From the NCBI GenBank assembly GCA_934183355.1, contig CAKPST010000017.1, forward strand, positions 1 to 34,801: 34,801 nucleotides of DNA, given 5' to 3'. The stretch comes from an uncultured Prevotella sp. GTDB lineage: Bacteria; Bacteroidota; Bacteroidia; Bacteroidales; Bacteroidaceae. The notes beneath the pieces were generated by a model. The model searched no databases and had not been told where the DNA came from. It saw only the letters and a list, made by a program, of their open reading frames with translations. Position 1 is the first letter of the stretch; every line of letters begins with the position of its first letter. A program made the translations under genes and the position numbers. Of this stretch, positions 25,157 to 33,738 are shown one piece after another.

Positions 25157-27278
25157 CTACACCCATCTCCTTGAGCAGACGGTCGGCATGTCCCCACTTG
25201 TCCATGAGGAAGAGTACGTAGCGGATGTCCACACCGATGGTGCGAGCCAGACGCTTGTCAAACCAGATGTCGCCAGAGAGTGAGTCCCAGTTGCCGTCAA
25301 AGGCGAGACCGATGAGGTTGCCCTTGCCGTCGAACATCGGCGAACCTGAGTTGCCGCCAGTGATGTCGTTGCTGGTGAGGAAGCAGAGGTGCATGTCGCC
25401 AGTGGTCTTGTCGGTGTACTTGCCGAAGTCCTTGGCAGAGAGGAGCTGCTTCATGATAGGCTCAGCCTGGTAGTCGATGGTGCCCTTCTCGCCCGACTCC
25501 ATCTTGCGGACGATAGAAGATGCCTCGGTGTAGTAGCCCGAAGGATTGCCACCGAGCAGATAGCCACCCACCTGACCGTAAGAGAGACGCATCGTGAAGT
25601 TGGCGTCAGAGTAGTGGGGCAGTTCCTGCTCCATGCGCACCTTGGCGTCGCAGAGATAGCGCTCCTGGTCGGCGATAGCCTCGCGCAGAGGCACAAGCTC
25701 ATGGCTGCACTTGTTCATCAAGTCGTTGAGCTGCTTGCCATACTGATAGCCAGGGTCGTTGGCGAGAGCCTTCTCGGTGAGCGTAATCTTTTTGCCACTC
25801 TTCATCACGATAGATGTGGCGTAGAGCCAGTCGACATACTTGTGAGCATCGCCACCAAACTTCTCCTCGATGGTCTTGTAGAAAGCTGGGAGCTGGTCGG
25901 CAGCCACATACTTGCGGAAGTTGTCGATGAGAGCAGCCTGCACGTCCTTGTCGAGAGCCTCGTCCCACTCAGCGCTGTTGTTCTCGAATGTGAATGTACT
26001 CTTGCCCTTCTTGGCAGCCTTGCTGTTCTTGGCAGGAACCATTCCGGCAAGACGAACGGCACGTGAGTTGAACTCTGAAGTGCGACCGAATGTCTCGCGC
26101 AGAGCCATAAACTCCTTGGTCAAGTCGAACTGCTTGGCGTAGAGCTGAGCCATCTTGTCGAAGTCGAGCTTGCCCTTGAGATAGCCAGTCCACTTCTGAT
26201 ATGCCATGATGCGGTCCTCGAAGTCGGCCTTCTGGCGGATGATGCCCACAGAGTCGATACACTTGTTCATGCCGATAGAGTTCTTCCAGTAGTTAGAGCT
26301 CTGAGCATACTTAGAGTCATACTTGATGCGCACACCCTCGTCGGCACGCATGTGCTTGATCATCACCTGCTGCTTGACACCGCGTATCTGTGCACGTGGC
26401 TCGTTCTCGGCGTCGCGCATCTGGCGTATGCCATAGCTTGAGAGATAGCGCTCGGTAGAGCCAGGATAGCCGATGGTCATGGCGAAGTCGCCCTCCTTGT
26501 ATCCGTCCATCGACACCTTGGTCCAGTGCTGCGGGTGGTAAGGCACGTTGTCTTTAGAGTAGGCAGCAGGTCCGTTGGTCTTCGGGTCGGCATAGATGCG
26601 GAATACAGAGTAGTCGCAAGTCTGGCGCGGCCACATCCAGTTGTCGGTCTCGCCACCGAACTTACCCATCGACTTCGGGATGGTGAACACCAGACGCAGG
26701 TCGTTGAATGTGCGGTAGGTAGTGGCATAATACTTATTGCCCTCGTAGAATGGTTTGATTTCGAGGTCGAGGCTTGGGTCCTTGGCATGTACCTCCTTAA
26801 TCATCTCGTTCTCCACCTGGTCGAGCAATTTCTCGCGCTGCTCATTGTTCATCTCCTTGATGCCGCGCTTCTCCAGTTCGGGAGTGATGTCCTTCTGCTC
26901 CACCATGAAGCTCACGAACATTCCCTCGTTGGGCAACTCGTCGGCATAGGTCTTGGCATAGAAACCATTGAGCATGTAGTCGTGCTCCACGGTAGAGTGC
27001 GAACGGATAGCCTCAAAACCACAGTGGTGGTTGGTGAAGACAAGTCCGTCGGGCGACACTACCACACCCGAGCAGTAGCCCGAGAAGTTGACTACCGACT
27101 TCATGATGGCGTCGTCAGCCTGATAGAGTTTCTCATAAGGAGCCGAGAAACCATAGCCCTTCATCTGCTCGTAAACTGCAGTAGGCAGATTGTAGAGCGT
27201 CCACATGCCTTCGTCGGCATGGGCGGCAGCGCCAGGCAATAGCATGGCAGCTGCGAGAAGTAGATTCTTTTTGTTCAT
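25152..27278 (-). CDS. S46 family dipeptidyl peptidase, DPP7-type
   Basis: 708 residues with a signal peptide (about 1-21, cut after AAAHA), so periplasmic. The chymotrypsin-like triad is His85 in TNHHCGFEAIRSHS, Asp222 in TCDYSVFRIY and Ser644 in GGNSGSP. S46 enzymes release dipeptides from peptide N termini. The residue 18 positions after the serine separates DPP7 (Gly) from DPP11 (Arg, acidic P1). Here it is Gly662 in AFDGNW, so hydrophobic P1 preference of the DPP7 kind is predicted. The gene follows the flippase by 37 nt, with no clear promoter box between them. Confidence 0.93.
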   Translation of the reverse strand: MNKKNLLLAAAMLLPGAAAHADEGMWTLYNLPTAVYEQMKGYGFSAPYEKLYQADDAIMKSVVNFSGYCSGVVVSPDGLVFTNHHCGFEAIRSHSTVEHDYMLNGFYAKTYADELPNEGMFVSFMVEQKDITPELEKRGIKEMNNEQREKLLDQVENEMIKEVHAKDPSLDLEIKPFYEGNKYYATTYRTFNDLRLVFTIPKSMGKFGGETDNWMWPRQTCDYSVFRIYADPKTNGPAAYSKDNVPYHPQHWTKVSMDGYKEGDFAMTIGYPGSTERYLSSYGIRQMRDAENEPRAQIRGVKQQVMIKHMRADEGVRIKYDSKYAQSSNYWKNSIGMNKCIDSVGIIRQKADFEDRIMAYQKWTGYLKGKLDFDKMAQLYAKQFDLTKEFMALRETFGRTSEFNSRAVRLAGMVPAKNSKAAKKGKSTFTFENNSAEWDEALDKDVQAALIDNFRKYVAADQLPAFYKTIEEKFGGDAHKYVDWLYATSIVMKSGKKITLTEKALANDPGYQYGKQLNDLMNKCSHELVPLREAIADQERYLCDAKVRMEQELPHYSDANFTMRLSYGQVGGYLLGGNPSGYYTEASSIVRKMESGEKGTIDYQAEPIMKQLLSAKDFGKYTDKTTGDMHLCFLTSNDITGGNSGSPMFDGKGNLIGLAFDGNWDSLSGDIWFDKRLARTIGVDIRYVLFLMDKWGHADRLLKEMGVE

Positions 27279-27315
27279 TGTTGATTTATAAATGTTTGAT
27301 TATTGATGTTTCACA

Positions 27316-28803
27316 TTACTTGAAATATTTCCCCACAACCGGCAGTCCCTTCAGCGGCATGTCGTGATAGACGATGTGTGCCACGAACATGATGATGAGC
27401 AGGGTGTTGACGGCGAGCGCCCACAGCTGTGGCAAGTGCTCGTTGGCGAGGTTCATGCACACATAGAAGAGGGCGGTGATGGCTACGTATACGCCTATCG
27501 ACTTGAGTGGATAGTTGATGGGATACTTCTTCTGACCCACGATGTAGGAGAGGGTCATGGCGGTGGCGTAGCCAGCAACGCCGCCCCAAGCGCAAGCCAT
27601 GTAGCTATATTTAGGCACAAACAGCACGTTGACAAGCACGAGCACAAGGCAGCCTGCTCCAGAGAACCAAGCACCATATATGGTCTTGTCGATGAGTTTA
27701 TACCAGAACGAGAGGTTGAAATAGATGCCCATCATGATTTCTGCAGCCATAACGATAGGTACGACACGCAGTCCTGGCCAGTAGCTCTCATTAGGTATGA
27801 TGAAGCGCAGGATGTCGAGGTAGGCTATGACTACGAGGAATGCCAACAATGTGAAGATGATGAAGAACTTCATCGCCTTGGCGTATGTGTCGCGGTTGTC
27901 CTTGTCCTTAGCTTTGCCGAAGACGAACGGCTCGTATGCATAGCGGAATGCCTGTGTAATCATAGCCATAATCATTGCAATCTTGGTGGCAGCACCATAG
28001 ATGCCGAGCTGTGTCTTCTCGTCGGTTCCGTCGTATAGATATGGGAAGATAATCTTGTCGAGAGTCTGATTTAATATGCCTGCAATGCCGAGCACGAGCA
28101 ACGGCCAAGCATAGCGCAGCATGCGTCGCCATAGTTGGGTGTCAAAACGCCAACGGAAGCCAGTAAGTTCACGCCAGAAGCATATCAGCACAACTGCCGT
28201 ACATACGAGGTTGATATAGAACACCATACCAACGTCTACCGTGAAGTGCTCGTCGTACAGTCCGAAGGGGTTGAGCTTCATGGCAGGCAACACAATGAGG
28301 TACATCAGATTGAGCACGATGTTGAGCACGATGTTCACCAGTTGCAGCGCGGCAAACTTTAGTGCCTTCTTCTGATAGCGCAGATAGGCAAATGGTATGC
28401 ACTTGAAGGCATCGATGGCAACACACACAAACATCACAGCCACCCAACTCTGGTGGTCGGGATATTTCATGAACGTGGCTATCTGCGGCAAGAACGCAAA
28501 TACGAGTGCTACGAACATAGCCGCTGTAGAGCCTACCGAGATAAGCACGGTAGAATAGACGGTCTGCGGATTCTCTTCTGTCTTGTTGACATATCGGAAG
28601 AAGGTGGTCTCCATGCCGTATGTCAGTATTACGAGCAGCAATGCTGTATAGGCATAAATATTGGTGACGACACCATATTGTCCACCGCTTGCGGCGAATG
28701 CTGTCGTTTGGATTGGCACCAGCAGATAATTGATAAAACGGCCGGCTATGCTGCTAAGACCGTAGATGGCGGTGTCTTTTGCAAGAGATTTTAAATTTGC
28801 CAT
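27316..28803 (-). CDS. polysaccharide/oligosaccharide flippase (Wzx/MurJ-like)
   Basis: 495 residues, polytopic, with roughly 12-14 hydrophobic segments from residue 10 to the end. The N terminus (KDTAIYGLSSIAGRFINYLL) and the MATE/polysaccharide-biosynthesis layout fit the lipid-linked oligosaccharide flippases of the inner membrane. There are no glycosyltransferase neighbours, so the sugar cargo cannot be named. Upstream, its start codon is about 35 nt from a 9-mer inverted array. Downstream, DPP7 may be co-transcribed. Confidence 0.88.
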   Translation of the reverse strand: MANLKSLAKDTAIYGLSSIAGRFINYLLVPIQTTAFAASGGQYGVVTNIYAYTALLLVILTYGMETTFFRYVNKTEENPQTVYSTVLISVGSTAAMFVALVFAFLPQIATFMKYPDHQSWVAVMFVCVAIDAFKCIPFAYLRYQKKALKFAALQLVNIVLNIVLNLMYLIVLPAMKLNPFGLYDEHFTVDVGMVFYINLVCTAVVLICFWRELTGFRWRFDTQLWRRMLRYAWPLLVLGIAGILNQTLDKIIFPYLYDGTDEKTQLGIYGAATKIAMIMAMITQAFRYAYEPFVFGKAKDKDNRDTYAKAMKFFIIFTLLAFLVVIAYLDILRFIIPNESYWPGLRVVPIVMAAEIMMGIYFNLSFWYKLIDKTIYGAWFSGAGCLVLVLVNVLFVPKYSYMACAWGGVAGYATAMTLSYIVGQKKYPINYPLKSIGVYVAITALFYVCMNLANEHLPQLWALAVNTLLIIMFVAHIVYHDMPLKGLPVVGKYFK

Positions 28804-28837
28804 AATTTAATTGATTGGTTGTTGTTATTTGTTGTGT

Positions 28838-28964
28838 GGGGTAGGTGGGGTAGGTAGTGTAGGTTTGGTAGGTGGGGTAGGTTCAGTAGATTAAAGTGGC
28901 GTTAGCCACTACCTACCCCACCTACACTACCTACCACCCTTACCACCCTTACCACCCCTACCTT
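28838..28964. repeat. inverted nonamer array between the four-helix-bundle gene and the flippase
   Basis: Five tandem 9-mers of the type GGGGTAGGT occupy 28838-28882. After TCAGTAGATTAA, a small perfect hairpin (AGTGGC, GTTA, GCCACT; 28895-28910) forms the centre. Inverse 9-mers run from 28911 (ACCTACCCC, ACCTACACT, ACCTACCAC, CCTTACCAC twice, then CCCTACC). Positions 28849-28864 pair exactly with 28920-28935, and 28874-28882 with 28911-28919, with one 9-mer looped out. The G-rich arm could also form a two-layer G-quadruplex. Confidence 0.92.
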
Positions 28965-28970
28965 ATCTAT

Positions 28971-29540
28971 CTACCTCTTTCCGTTTCTCCAGTCCACCCT
29001 TGCCTTATACCTCTGTTCCTTCACCCCTCCTTCTGCCAAGAACTTGCGGTTCTGGTAGTCGATAAGTCCACGGAGCATGGCGAGAGTTTGGTGTATTACG
29101 ATAAGGGCGATGTTGGCTATCTCCTCTGGGCAGCGTCCTTCAATCTGTCGCCGGTACCAAGCGCTGTCGTTGGCACGCCGGCACAGAGGCTGCGCCATTC
29201 GGTATTTAGGGTGCTGCGGTCCCCATATCTCAAGACCATGGTTGCGCAGATAGTCTTTGTAGTCTTCCTTGAGTTCTTCAAGACTGCCCTTGGCAATAAC
29301 TGTTAGCTTATGTTCTATCTCCGTCGAGCCTTCTGCATCGCTGTAACCCTCGACAATGTTTTGCTTGCCAGAGCGTGCAGCCTGCTGCATTTGGTCAACC
29401 GTGCGGTCGTGACTGCGGTCAAGAAACCTACTAACGAAGTAGAATGTTATGTCGTAAACACACTCCGACTTGCGGAAGACGAGTAACGTTTTGTAACTGT
29501 CAGGCTGATTTGTAGGCTTACTTAAAGGATTTTGGTTCAT
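28971..29540 (-). CDS. four helix bundle suffix-domain protein
   Basis: 189 residues. The SGKQNIVEGY motif (57-66), followed by E-rich helices, places it in the 23S rRNA intervening-sequence/bAvd four-helix-bundle superfamily. The rest (GSLEELKEDYKDYL, then a helix ending AMLRGLIDYQNRKFL) is the longer suffix form common in Bacteroidetes. Function is unknown. It resembles Avd of diversity-generating retroelements in fold only: there is no reverse transcriptase or template repeat nearby. Its start is 18 nt after the preceding minus-strand stop, suggesting co-transcription. Confidence 0.78.
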   Translation of the reverse strand: MNQNPLSKPTNQPDSYKTLLVFRKSECVYDITFYFVSRFLDRSHDRTVDQMQQAARSGKQNIVEGYSDAEGSTEIEHKLTVIAKGSLEELKEDYKDYLRNHGLEIWGPQHPKYRMAQPLCRRANDSAWYRRQIEGRCPEEIANIALIVIHQTLAMLRGLIDYQNRKFLAEGGVKEQRYKARVDWRNGKR

Positions 29541-29558
29541 AGGAAATATCTTTTACTC

Positions 29559-30788
29559 TTAAAAGAACATGTAGCATATCGCTATTGCCGCCACCACTCC
29601 CGCAAGGTCGGCAAGCAGACCGCAAGCTACGGCATGGCGTGTGTAGCGCACACCAACACTGCCGAAGTAGACGGCGAGGATGTAGAATGTGGTGTCGGTG
29701 GAACCCTGGAACACGCATGCAAGTCGACCCACAAACGAGTCGGCGCCATAGGTGGTCATGGCGTCCACCATCATGCCACGTGCTCCGCTGCCCGACAGCG
29801 GCTTCATCAGAGCCGTGGGCAATGCTCCTACAAAGTCGGTGTTGCCACCGAGTGCAGCCACGAGCCACTTGATGGCATCGATGAGCATGTCCATTGCTCC
29901 CGAGGCACGAAACACACCGATGCCCACGAGTATTGCCACGAGGTAGGGGATGATTCTGACAGCCGTCGTGAATCCGTCCTTGGCACCCTCGATGAATGCG
30001 TCGTACACGTTGACCTTGCGGCGCATGCCTGCAAGTATGAACATGACGATGATGAGCATCAGCAATATGTTTGCCACCGAAGTGCTCACCACATTCATCT
30101 GTGTCTTGTCCATTTGCGAGAATCCCCAGATGATGCCTGCCACGAGTAGCGACATGCCACCGAGCGTGAGGAGCATGGTGCGGTTGATGAGATTGATGCG
30201 CTGATAGAGCGATGTGACGACGATGCCAGCCACTGTCGAGAAGAATGTGGCAAGGAGTATGGGTACGAAGATGTCCGTAGGTTGAGCTGCCCCCATCTGT
30301 GCGCGATACACCATGATGCTCACGGGGATGAGCGTCAGTCCTGAAGTGTTGAGCACGAGGAACATAATCATAGGGTTGGTGGCTGTGTCCTTCTTGGGAT
30401 TGAGCTCTTGTAGCTGCTCCATAGCCTTCAGTCCGAGTGGCGTGGCAGCGTTGTCGAGACCAAGCATATTGGCAGCCACGTTCATAAAGATGCTTCCGGT
30501 GACGGGATGTCCCTTCGGAATGTCGGGAAAGAGGCGTGTGAATACGGGCGACAGCACCCGAGCCACGGCATTGACAACACCGCCCTTCTCGCCAATCTTC
30601 ATTATGCCGAGCCAGAGCGAGAGCACGCCTGTGAGTCCGAGCGAAATCTCGAAGGCTGTCTTTGACGTGTCGAATGTAGAATTGATGATAGCCGGAAACA
30701 CCTCGGTGTCGCCCATGAAGACGAGGCGCACGAGGGCTATCGCGAATGCGATGAGGAAGAAGGCTATCCAAATGTAATTGAGTACCAT
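29559..30788 (-). CDS. nucleoside recognition (SpmA-SpmB fusion) membrane protein
   Basis: 409 residues from the ATG at 30788-30786, which starts MVLNYIWIAFFLIAFAIALV. A longer in-frame start (30860) would run back through the promoter box and is rejected. The first half is SpmA-like (GSIFMNVAANMLGLDNAATP) and the second SpmB-like (GALPTALMKPLSGSGARGMM, GSTDTTFYILAVYFGSVGV), each a Gate/nucleoside-recognition domain. About ten hydrophobic segments indicate an inner-membrane protein. The name comes from Bacillus spore maturation, but Bacteroidales do not sporulate. The transported or sensed molecule is unknown. Confidence 0.88.
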   Translation of the reverse strand: MVLNYIWIAFFLIAFAIALVRLVFMGDTEVFPAIINSTFDTSKTAFEISLGLTGVLSLWLGIMKIGEKGGVVNAVARVLSPVFTRLFPDIPKGHPVTGSIFMNVAANMLGLDNAATPLGLKAMEQLQELNPKKDTATNPMIMFLVLNTSGLTLIPVSIMVYRAQMGAAQPTDIFVPILLATFFSTVAGIVVTSLYQRINLINRTMLLTLGGMSLLVAGIIWGFSQMDKTQMNVVSTSVANILLMLIIVMFILAGMRRKVNVYDAFIEGAKDGFTTAVRIIPYLVAILVGIGVFRASGAMDMLIDAIKWLVAALGGNTDFVGALPTALMKPLSGSGARGMMVDAMTTYGADSFVGRLACVFQGSTDTTFYILAVYFGSVGVRYTRHAVACGLLADLAGVVAAIAICYMFF

Positions 30789-30817
30789 ACTTATATATAT
30801 AGTGATGTTTGCGTATG

Positions 30818-30825
30818 CAAAGTTA
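30818..30825 (-). promoter_or_regulatory. -7 box for the nucleoside-recognition gene
   Basis: The minus strand reads TAACTTTG, matching TAnnTTTG, about 30 bp before the chosen ATG. No good TTTG is seen 19-21 bp further upstream, where the ndk-maoC terminator begins. Confidence 0.6.
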
Positions 30826-30861
30826 CGTAAAATATTGTGGTGAAGTGCATAAAAACACAAA

Positions 30862-30906
30862 AAGGGTGTGCCAAAATGGAATTAAACTTCCATTTGACAC
30901 ACCCTT
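30862..30906 (-). terminator. terminator of the ndk-maoC unit
   Basis: On the minus strand, an 18-bp stem with one mismatch and one bulge (30906-30888 with 30881-30862) is followed by TTTTGTGTTTTTATG. It lies 22 nt after the maoC stop and just ahead of the next minus-strand promoter. Confidence 0.85.
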
Positions 30907-30927
30907 ACATCTCTATATAGCCACTTA

Positions 30928-31392
30928 CTACTCGAAGTAGTAGAGGAATGTTGCGATGCCGGTGAGCGCCTTCTTGGGCGACTCCTTGATTTCGATGGCA
31001 AACTTAATCTGCACCTTGGCAATGCCGCGGAGGTTCTCGATGGCATAGAGGTCGGCAACGAGGCGCACGTGCTCACCCGACTTCACAGCCTGTCCGAACT
31101 TCATCTTGTCCATGCCGTAGTTGACCATCATCTTGAGATTTTTCACCTCGATGATTTGTCCCCACAGATAGGGCAGCATAGAGAGTGTCAGATAGCCGTG
31201 AGCGATGGTCGACTTGAATGGGCTGTCTGTAGCCGCACGCTCTGGGTCGACGTGTATCCACTGATGGTCGAGGGTGGCATCAGCAAACTGGTTGATGCGT
31301 TCCTGCGACAGCTCTACGTAGTCGGACACTCCGATGTTCTTGCCGAGTAATGCGGCAAACTCGTGATAACTGTTAATGATTACTTTTTCCAT
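30928..31392 (-). CDS. MaoC family dehydratase
   Basis: 154 residues with a hot-dog fold. The hydratase-2 motif is present: FADATLDHQWIHVDPERA carries the catalytic pair Asp42 and His47, followed by PFKSTIAHGYLTLS. Such enzymes hydrate or dehydrate acyl-CoA or acyl-ACP thioesters; the substrate is unknown. It starts 14 nt after the ndk stop and shares the terminator at 30862-30906. Confidence 0.92.
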   Translation of the reverse strand: MEKVIINSYHEFAALLGKNIGVSDYVELSQERINQFADATLDHQWIHVDPERAATDSPFKSTIAHGYLTLSMLPYLWGQIIEVKNLKMMVNYGMDKMKFGQAVKSGEHVRLVADLYAIENLRGIAKVQIKFAIEIKESPKKALTGIATFLYYFE

Positions 31393-31406
31393 TATTATTG
31401 TTGTTT

Positions 31407-31868
31407 TTAGTCTCCGTCGGGAGCATAGAAGAAGTCGTGCAACGGATCGGGATACTCGAATATCTCGCCCTCACGGAAGAAGCGCTTCATCTCTATCTCG
31501 GCTGTCTCTACAGAGTCAGAGGCATGGATGATGTTCTCCTGACCACTCATCGAATAGTCGCCGCGGATGGTGCCTGGGGCAGCCTTGCGTCCGTTGGTAG
31601 CACCTACGATGTTGCGAACTACGGTCACTGCCGAATTGCCCTCAACACACATTGCCACAACTGGAGCCGACTTCATCGAGGCTGTGAGCCATGGGAAGAA
31701 TGGACGGTCGACGAGGTGAGCGTAGTGCTCGTTGAGAATAGCGTCGTCGAGCTGCATCATCTTCAAGCCCACAATACGCAGACCCTTGCGCTCCAAGCGG
31801 TTGATAACTTCGCCGATGAGGCGGCGCTGCACTGTACATGGTTTCAAAAGAATTAATGTCTTTTCCAT
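31407..31868 (-). CDS. ndk: nucleoside diphosphate kinase
   Basis: 153 residues. It transfers phosphate from ATP to nucleoside diphosphates through a phosphohistidine. The active site NIIHASDS puts the phosphorylated residue at His115, and the N terminus EKTLILLKPCTVQR and GATNGRKAAPGTIRGDY are conserved. It is slightly longer than the 140-145 residue norm because of the Bacteroidetes insertion and tail (EIFEYPDPLHDFFY). It is the first gene of the ndk-maoC unit. Confidence 0.97.
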   Translation of the reverse strand: MEKTLILLKPCTVQRRLIGEVINRLERKGLRIVGLKMMQLDDAILNEHYAHLVDRPFFPWLTASMKSAPVVAMCVEGNSAVTVVRNIVGATNGRKAAPGTIRGDYSMSGQENIIHASDSVETAEIEMKRFFREGEIFEYPDPLHDFFYAPDGD

Positions 31869-31912
31869 AAGTTGATATTGTTTATATTAAATGTGATTTA
31901 ATGTGGTTTATG

Positions 31913-31920
31913 CAAAGTTA
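31913..31920 (-). promoter_or_regulatory. ndk: -7 box for ndk
   Basis: The minus strand reads TAACTTTG, 45 bp before the ndk ATG. The -33 region is not a good TTTG. The box lies back to back with the promoter of the U32 gene, in a 121-bp divergent spacer. Confidence 0.6.
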
Positions 31921-31975
31921 CGCTATTTTCTAATAAAAAACGACATTTAGCGTGGCTAATGTGGCTTAATTTGAG

Positions 31976-31983
31976 TAATTTTG
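31976..31983 (+). promoter_or_regulatory. -7 box for the U32-sufE-cyclase unit
   Basis: TAATTTTG matches TAnnTTTG and ends 6 bp before the ATG at 31990, so the message would be nearly leaderless. The -33 position is weak. Confidence 0.6.
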
Positions 31984-31989
31984 CACATT

Positions 31990-33243
31990 ATGAATAATAC
32001 AACCATACAAGACTACGAGATAATGGCGCCCGTAGGCTCACGTGAGAGCCTTCAGGCAGCTATACAGGCAGGTGCCGACAGCATCTACTTTGGTGTCGAA
32101 CAGCTCAATATGCGCTCTCACTCTGCCAATCATTTCACCATCGACGACCTCCGCGAGATAGCGGCTACATGCACCGAGCATGGTATGAAGAGCTACTTGA
32201 CGGTGAACACCATCATCTATGACGAGGATGTAGAGCTGATGCGTCAGATTATTGACGCTGCCAAAGAGGCTAAGATTTCGGCTGTCATCGCTTCGGATGT
32301 GGCGGTGATGACCTATTGCCGTCAGGTGGGTGTGGAGGTTCACCTCTCGACACAGCTCAACATCAGCAATGCTGAGGCTCTGAAGTTCTATGCACAGTTT
32401 GCCGATGTGGTGGTGCTGGCACGTGAGCTGAACATGGACCAGGTGGCTTACATCTTCGAGCAGATAGAGAAGCAGCAGATACGCGGTCCGAAGGGCGAGT
32501 TGGTGCGCATAGAGATGTTCTGTCATGGAGCATTGTGCATGGCGGTGAGTGGCAAGTGCTACATGAGTTTGATGAACACCGGACGCTCTGCCAATCGTGG
32601 CGAGTGCATGCAGATATGTCGTCGCTCGTACTCGGTCACCGACAACGAGACTGGCACACAGCTTGAGGTGGACAACAAGTATATCATGTCGCCGAAGGAC
32701 CTTAAGACCATACGCTTCATCGACCGCATGATGCGCTCGGGTGTGCGTGTGTTCAAGATAGAGGGTCGTGCACGTGGCGCAGAGTATGTATATAATGTAG
32801 TGAAGTGCTACAAGGAGGCTATTGCCGCTGTATTGGAGGGCACATTCACCGACGAGAAGAAGGACGAGTGGGACGAGCGTCTTGCCACTGTGTTCAACCG
32901 CGGATTCTGGGATGGCTACTATCAGGGTCAGACTCTGGGCGAGTGGAATAGCAATTATGGCTCAAATGCTACCGAGAAGAAGGTGTATGTGGGTCGTGGT
33001 GTCAAGTATTTCTCTAAGCTTGGCGTGGCTGAATTCACATGTGAGGCTGCCGAGTTCAACGTGGGCGACAAGCTGCTCATCACTGGTCCGACAACGGGTG
33101 TGATGTATGTCGACGTGGACGAGATTCGCTATGAACTCAACCCCGTGGAGACAGCACACAAGGGACAGCATGTGTCGTTCCGTGTGCCAGGCAAGATACG
33201 TCCGAGCGACAAGCTGTTTAAGTTGGAGAAAGTGGAAAAGTAA
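31990..33243 (+). CDS. U32 family protein (RNA hydroxylation type, TrhP/RlhA-like)
   Basis: 417 residues. The ATG at 31990 is chosen; a TTG at 31981 lies inside the promoter box. The U32 signature is at 175-192 (EMFCHGALCMAVSGKCYMS), and the four cysteines expected to hold an iron-sulfur cluster are Cys183, Cys190, Cys206 and Cys210 (GRSANRGECMQICRRSY). U32 proteins were once called collagenases, but E. coli members act in prephenate-dependent hydroxylation of tRNA uridine or 23S rRNA cytidine. Which RNA is modified here is not decidable by eye. sufE follows after 41 nt. Confidence 0.9.
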   Translation: MNNTTIQDYEIMAPVGSRESLQAAIQAGADSIYFGVEQLNMRSHSANHFTIDDLREIAATCTEHGMKSYLTVNTIIYDEDVELMRQIIDAAKEAKISAVIASDVAVMTYCRQVGVEVHLSTQLNISNAEALKFYAQFADVVVLARELNMDQVAYIFEQIEKQQIRGPKGELVRIEMFCHGALCMAVSGKCYMSLMNTGRSANRGECMQICRRSYSVTDNETGTQLEVDNKYIMSPKDLKTIRFIDRMMRSGVRVFKIEGRARGAEYVYNVVKCYKEAIAAVLEGTFTDEKKDEWDERLATVFNRGFWDGYYQGQTLGEWNSNYGSNATEKKVYVGRGVKYFSKLGVAEFTCEAAEFNVGDKLLITGPTTGVMYVDVDEIRYELNPVETAHKGQHVSFRVPGKIRPSDKLFKLEKVEK

Positions 33244-33284
33244 ATAGACAGAATAGATAGAAAAGAAGCATAAGGCTTAGGATT

Positions 33285-33713
33285 ATGACAATAAACGAAG
33301 CACAAGACGAAGTCATTGAACAGTTTCAGGACTTCACCGACTGGATGGACAAGTACCAGTTGCTGATTGACCTCGGCGGTGAACTTGAGCCGCTTGACGA
33401 CAAGTATAAGACCGAACAAAACCTCATCGACGGTTGTCAGAGTCGTGTGTGGGTGCAGTGCGACATGACCGACGACGGACTCCTGGTGTTCACTGCTGAC
33501 AGCGACGCTCTTATCGTCAAGGGCATCATCGCCCTGCTTATACAGGTGATAAGCGGACATACACCACGCGAGATTCTTGATGCCGATTTGTATTTCATCG
33601 ACCGCATCGGACTCAAGGACCATCTGTCGCCTACTCGCTCTAACGGATTGCTGGCTATGGTGAAGCAGATACGCATGTATGCGTTGGCGTATGAGGCTAA
33701 GGCTAATGCTTAA
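33285..33713 (+). CDS. sufE: SufE family cysteine desulfuration protein
   Basis: 142 residues. SufE accepts sulfur from SufS as a persulfide and passes it to the Fe-S scaffold. The acceptor cysteine is Cys51 in LIDGCQSRVWV, and the N terminus (TDWMDKYQLLIDLGGELEPL) is typical. No sufS, sufB, sufC or sufD is in the window. Its location right after a probable Fe-S U32 protein may be meaningful. The cyclase ATG lies 25 nt downstream. Confidence 0.95.
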   Translation: MTINEAQDEVIEQFQDFTDWMDKYQLLIDLGGELEPLDDKYKTEQNLIDGCQSRVWVQCDMTDDGLLVFTADSDALIVKGIIALLIQVISGHTPREILDADLYFIDRIGLKDHLSPTRSNGLLAMVKQIRMYALAYEAKANA

Positions 33714-33738
33714 AGTAGGTTCAATTAGGAATAAAGAT

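Noticed and set aside
28971-29540. Diversity-generating retroelement suggested by the Avd-like four-helix bundle
   Set aside because: No reverse transcriptase, template repeat or variable repeat is seen anywhere in the window.
30789-30860. 24-residue N-terminal extension of the nucleoside-recognition protein
   Set aside because: It spans the TAACTTTG promoter box and lacks similarity; the ATG at 30788 starts a typical membrane segment.
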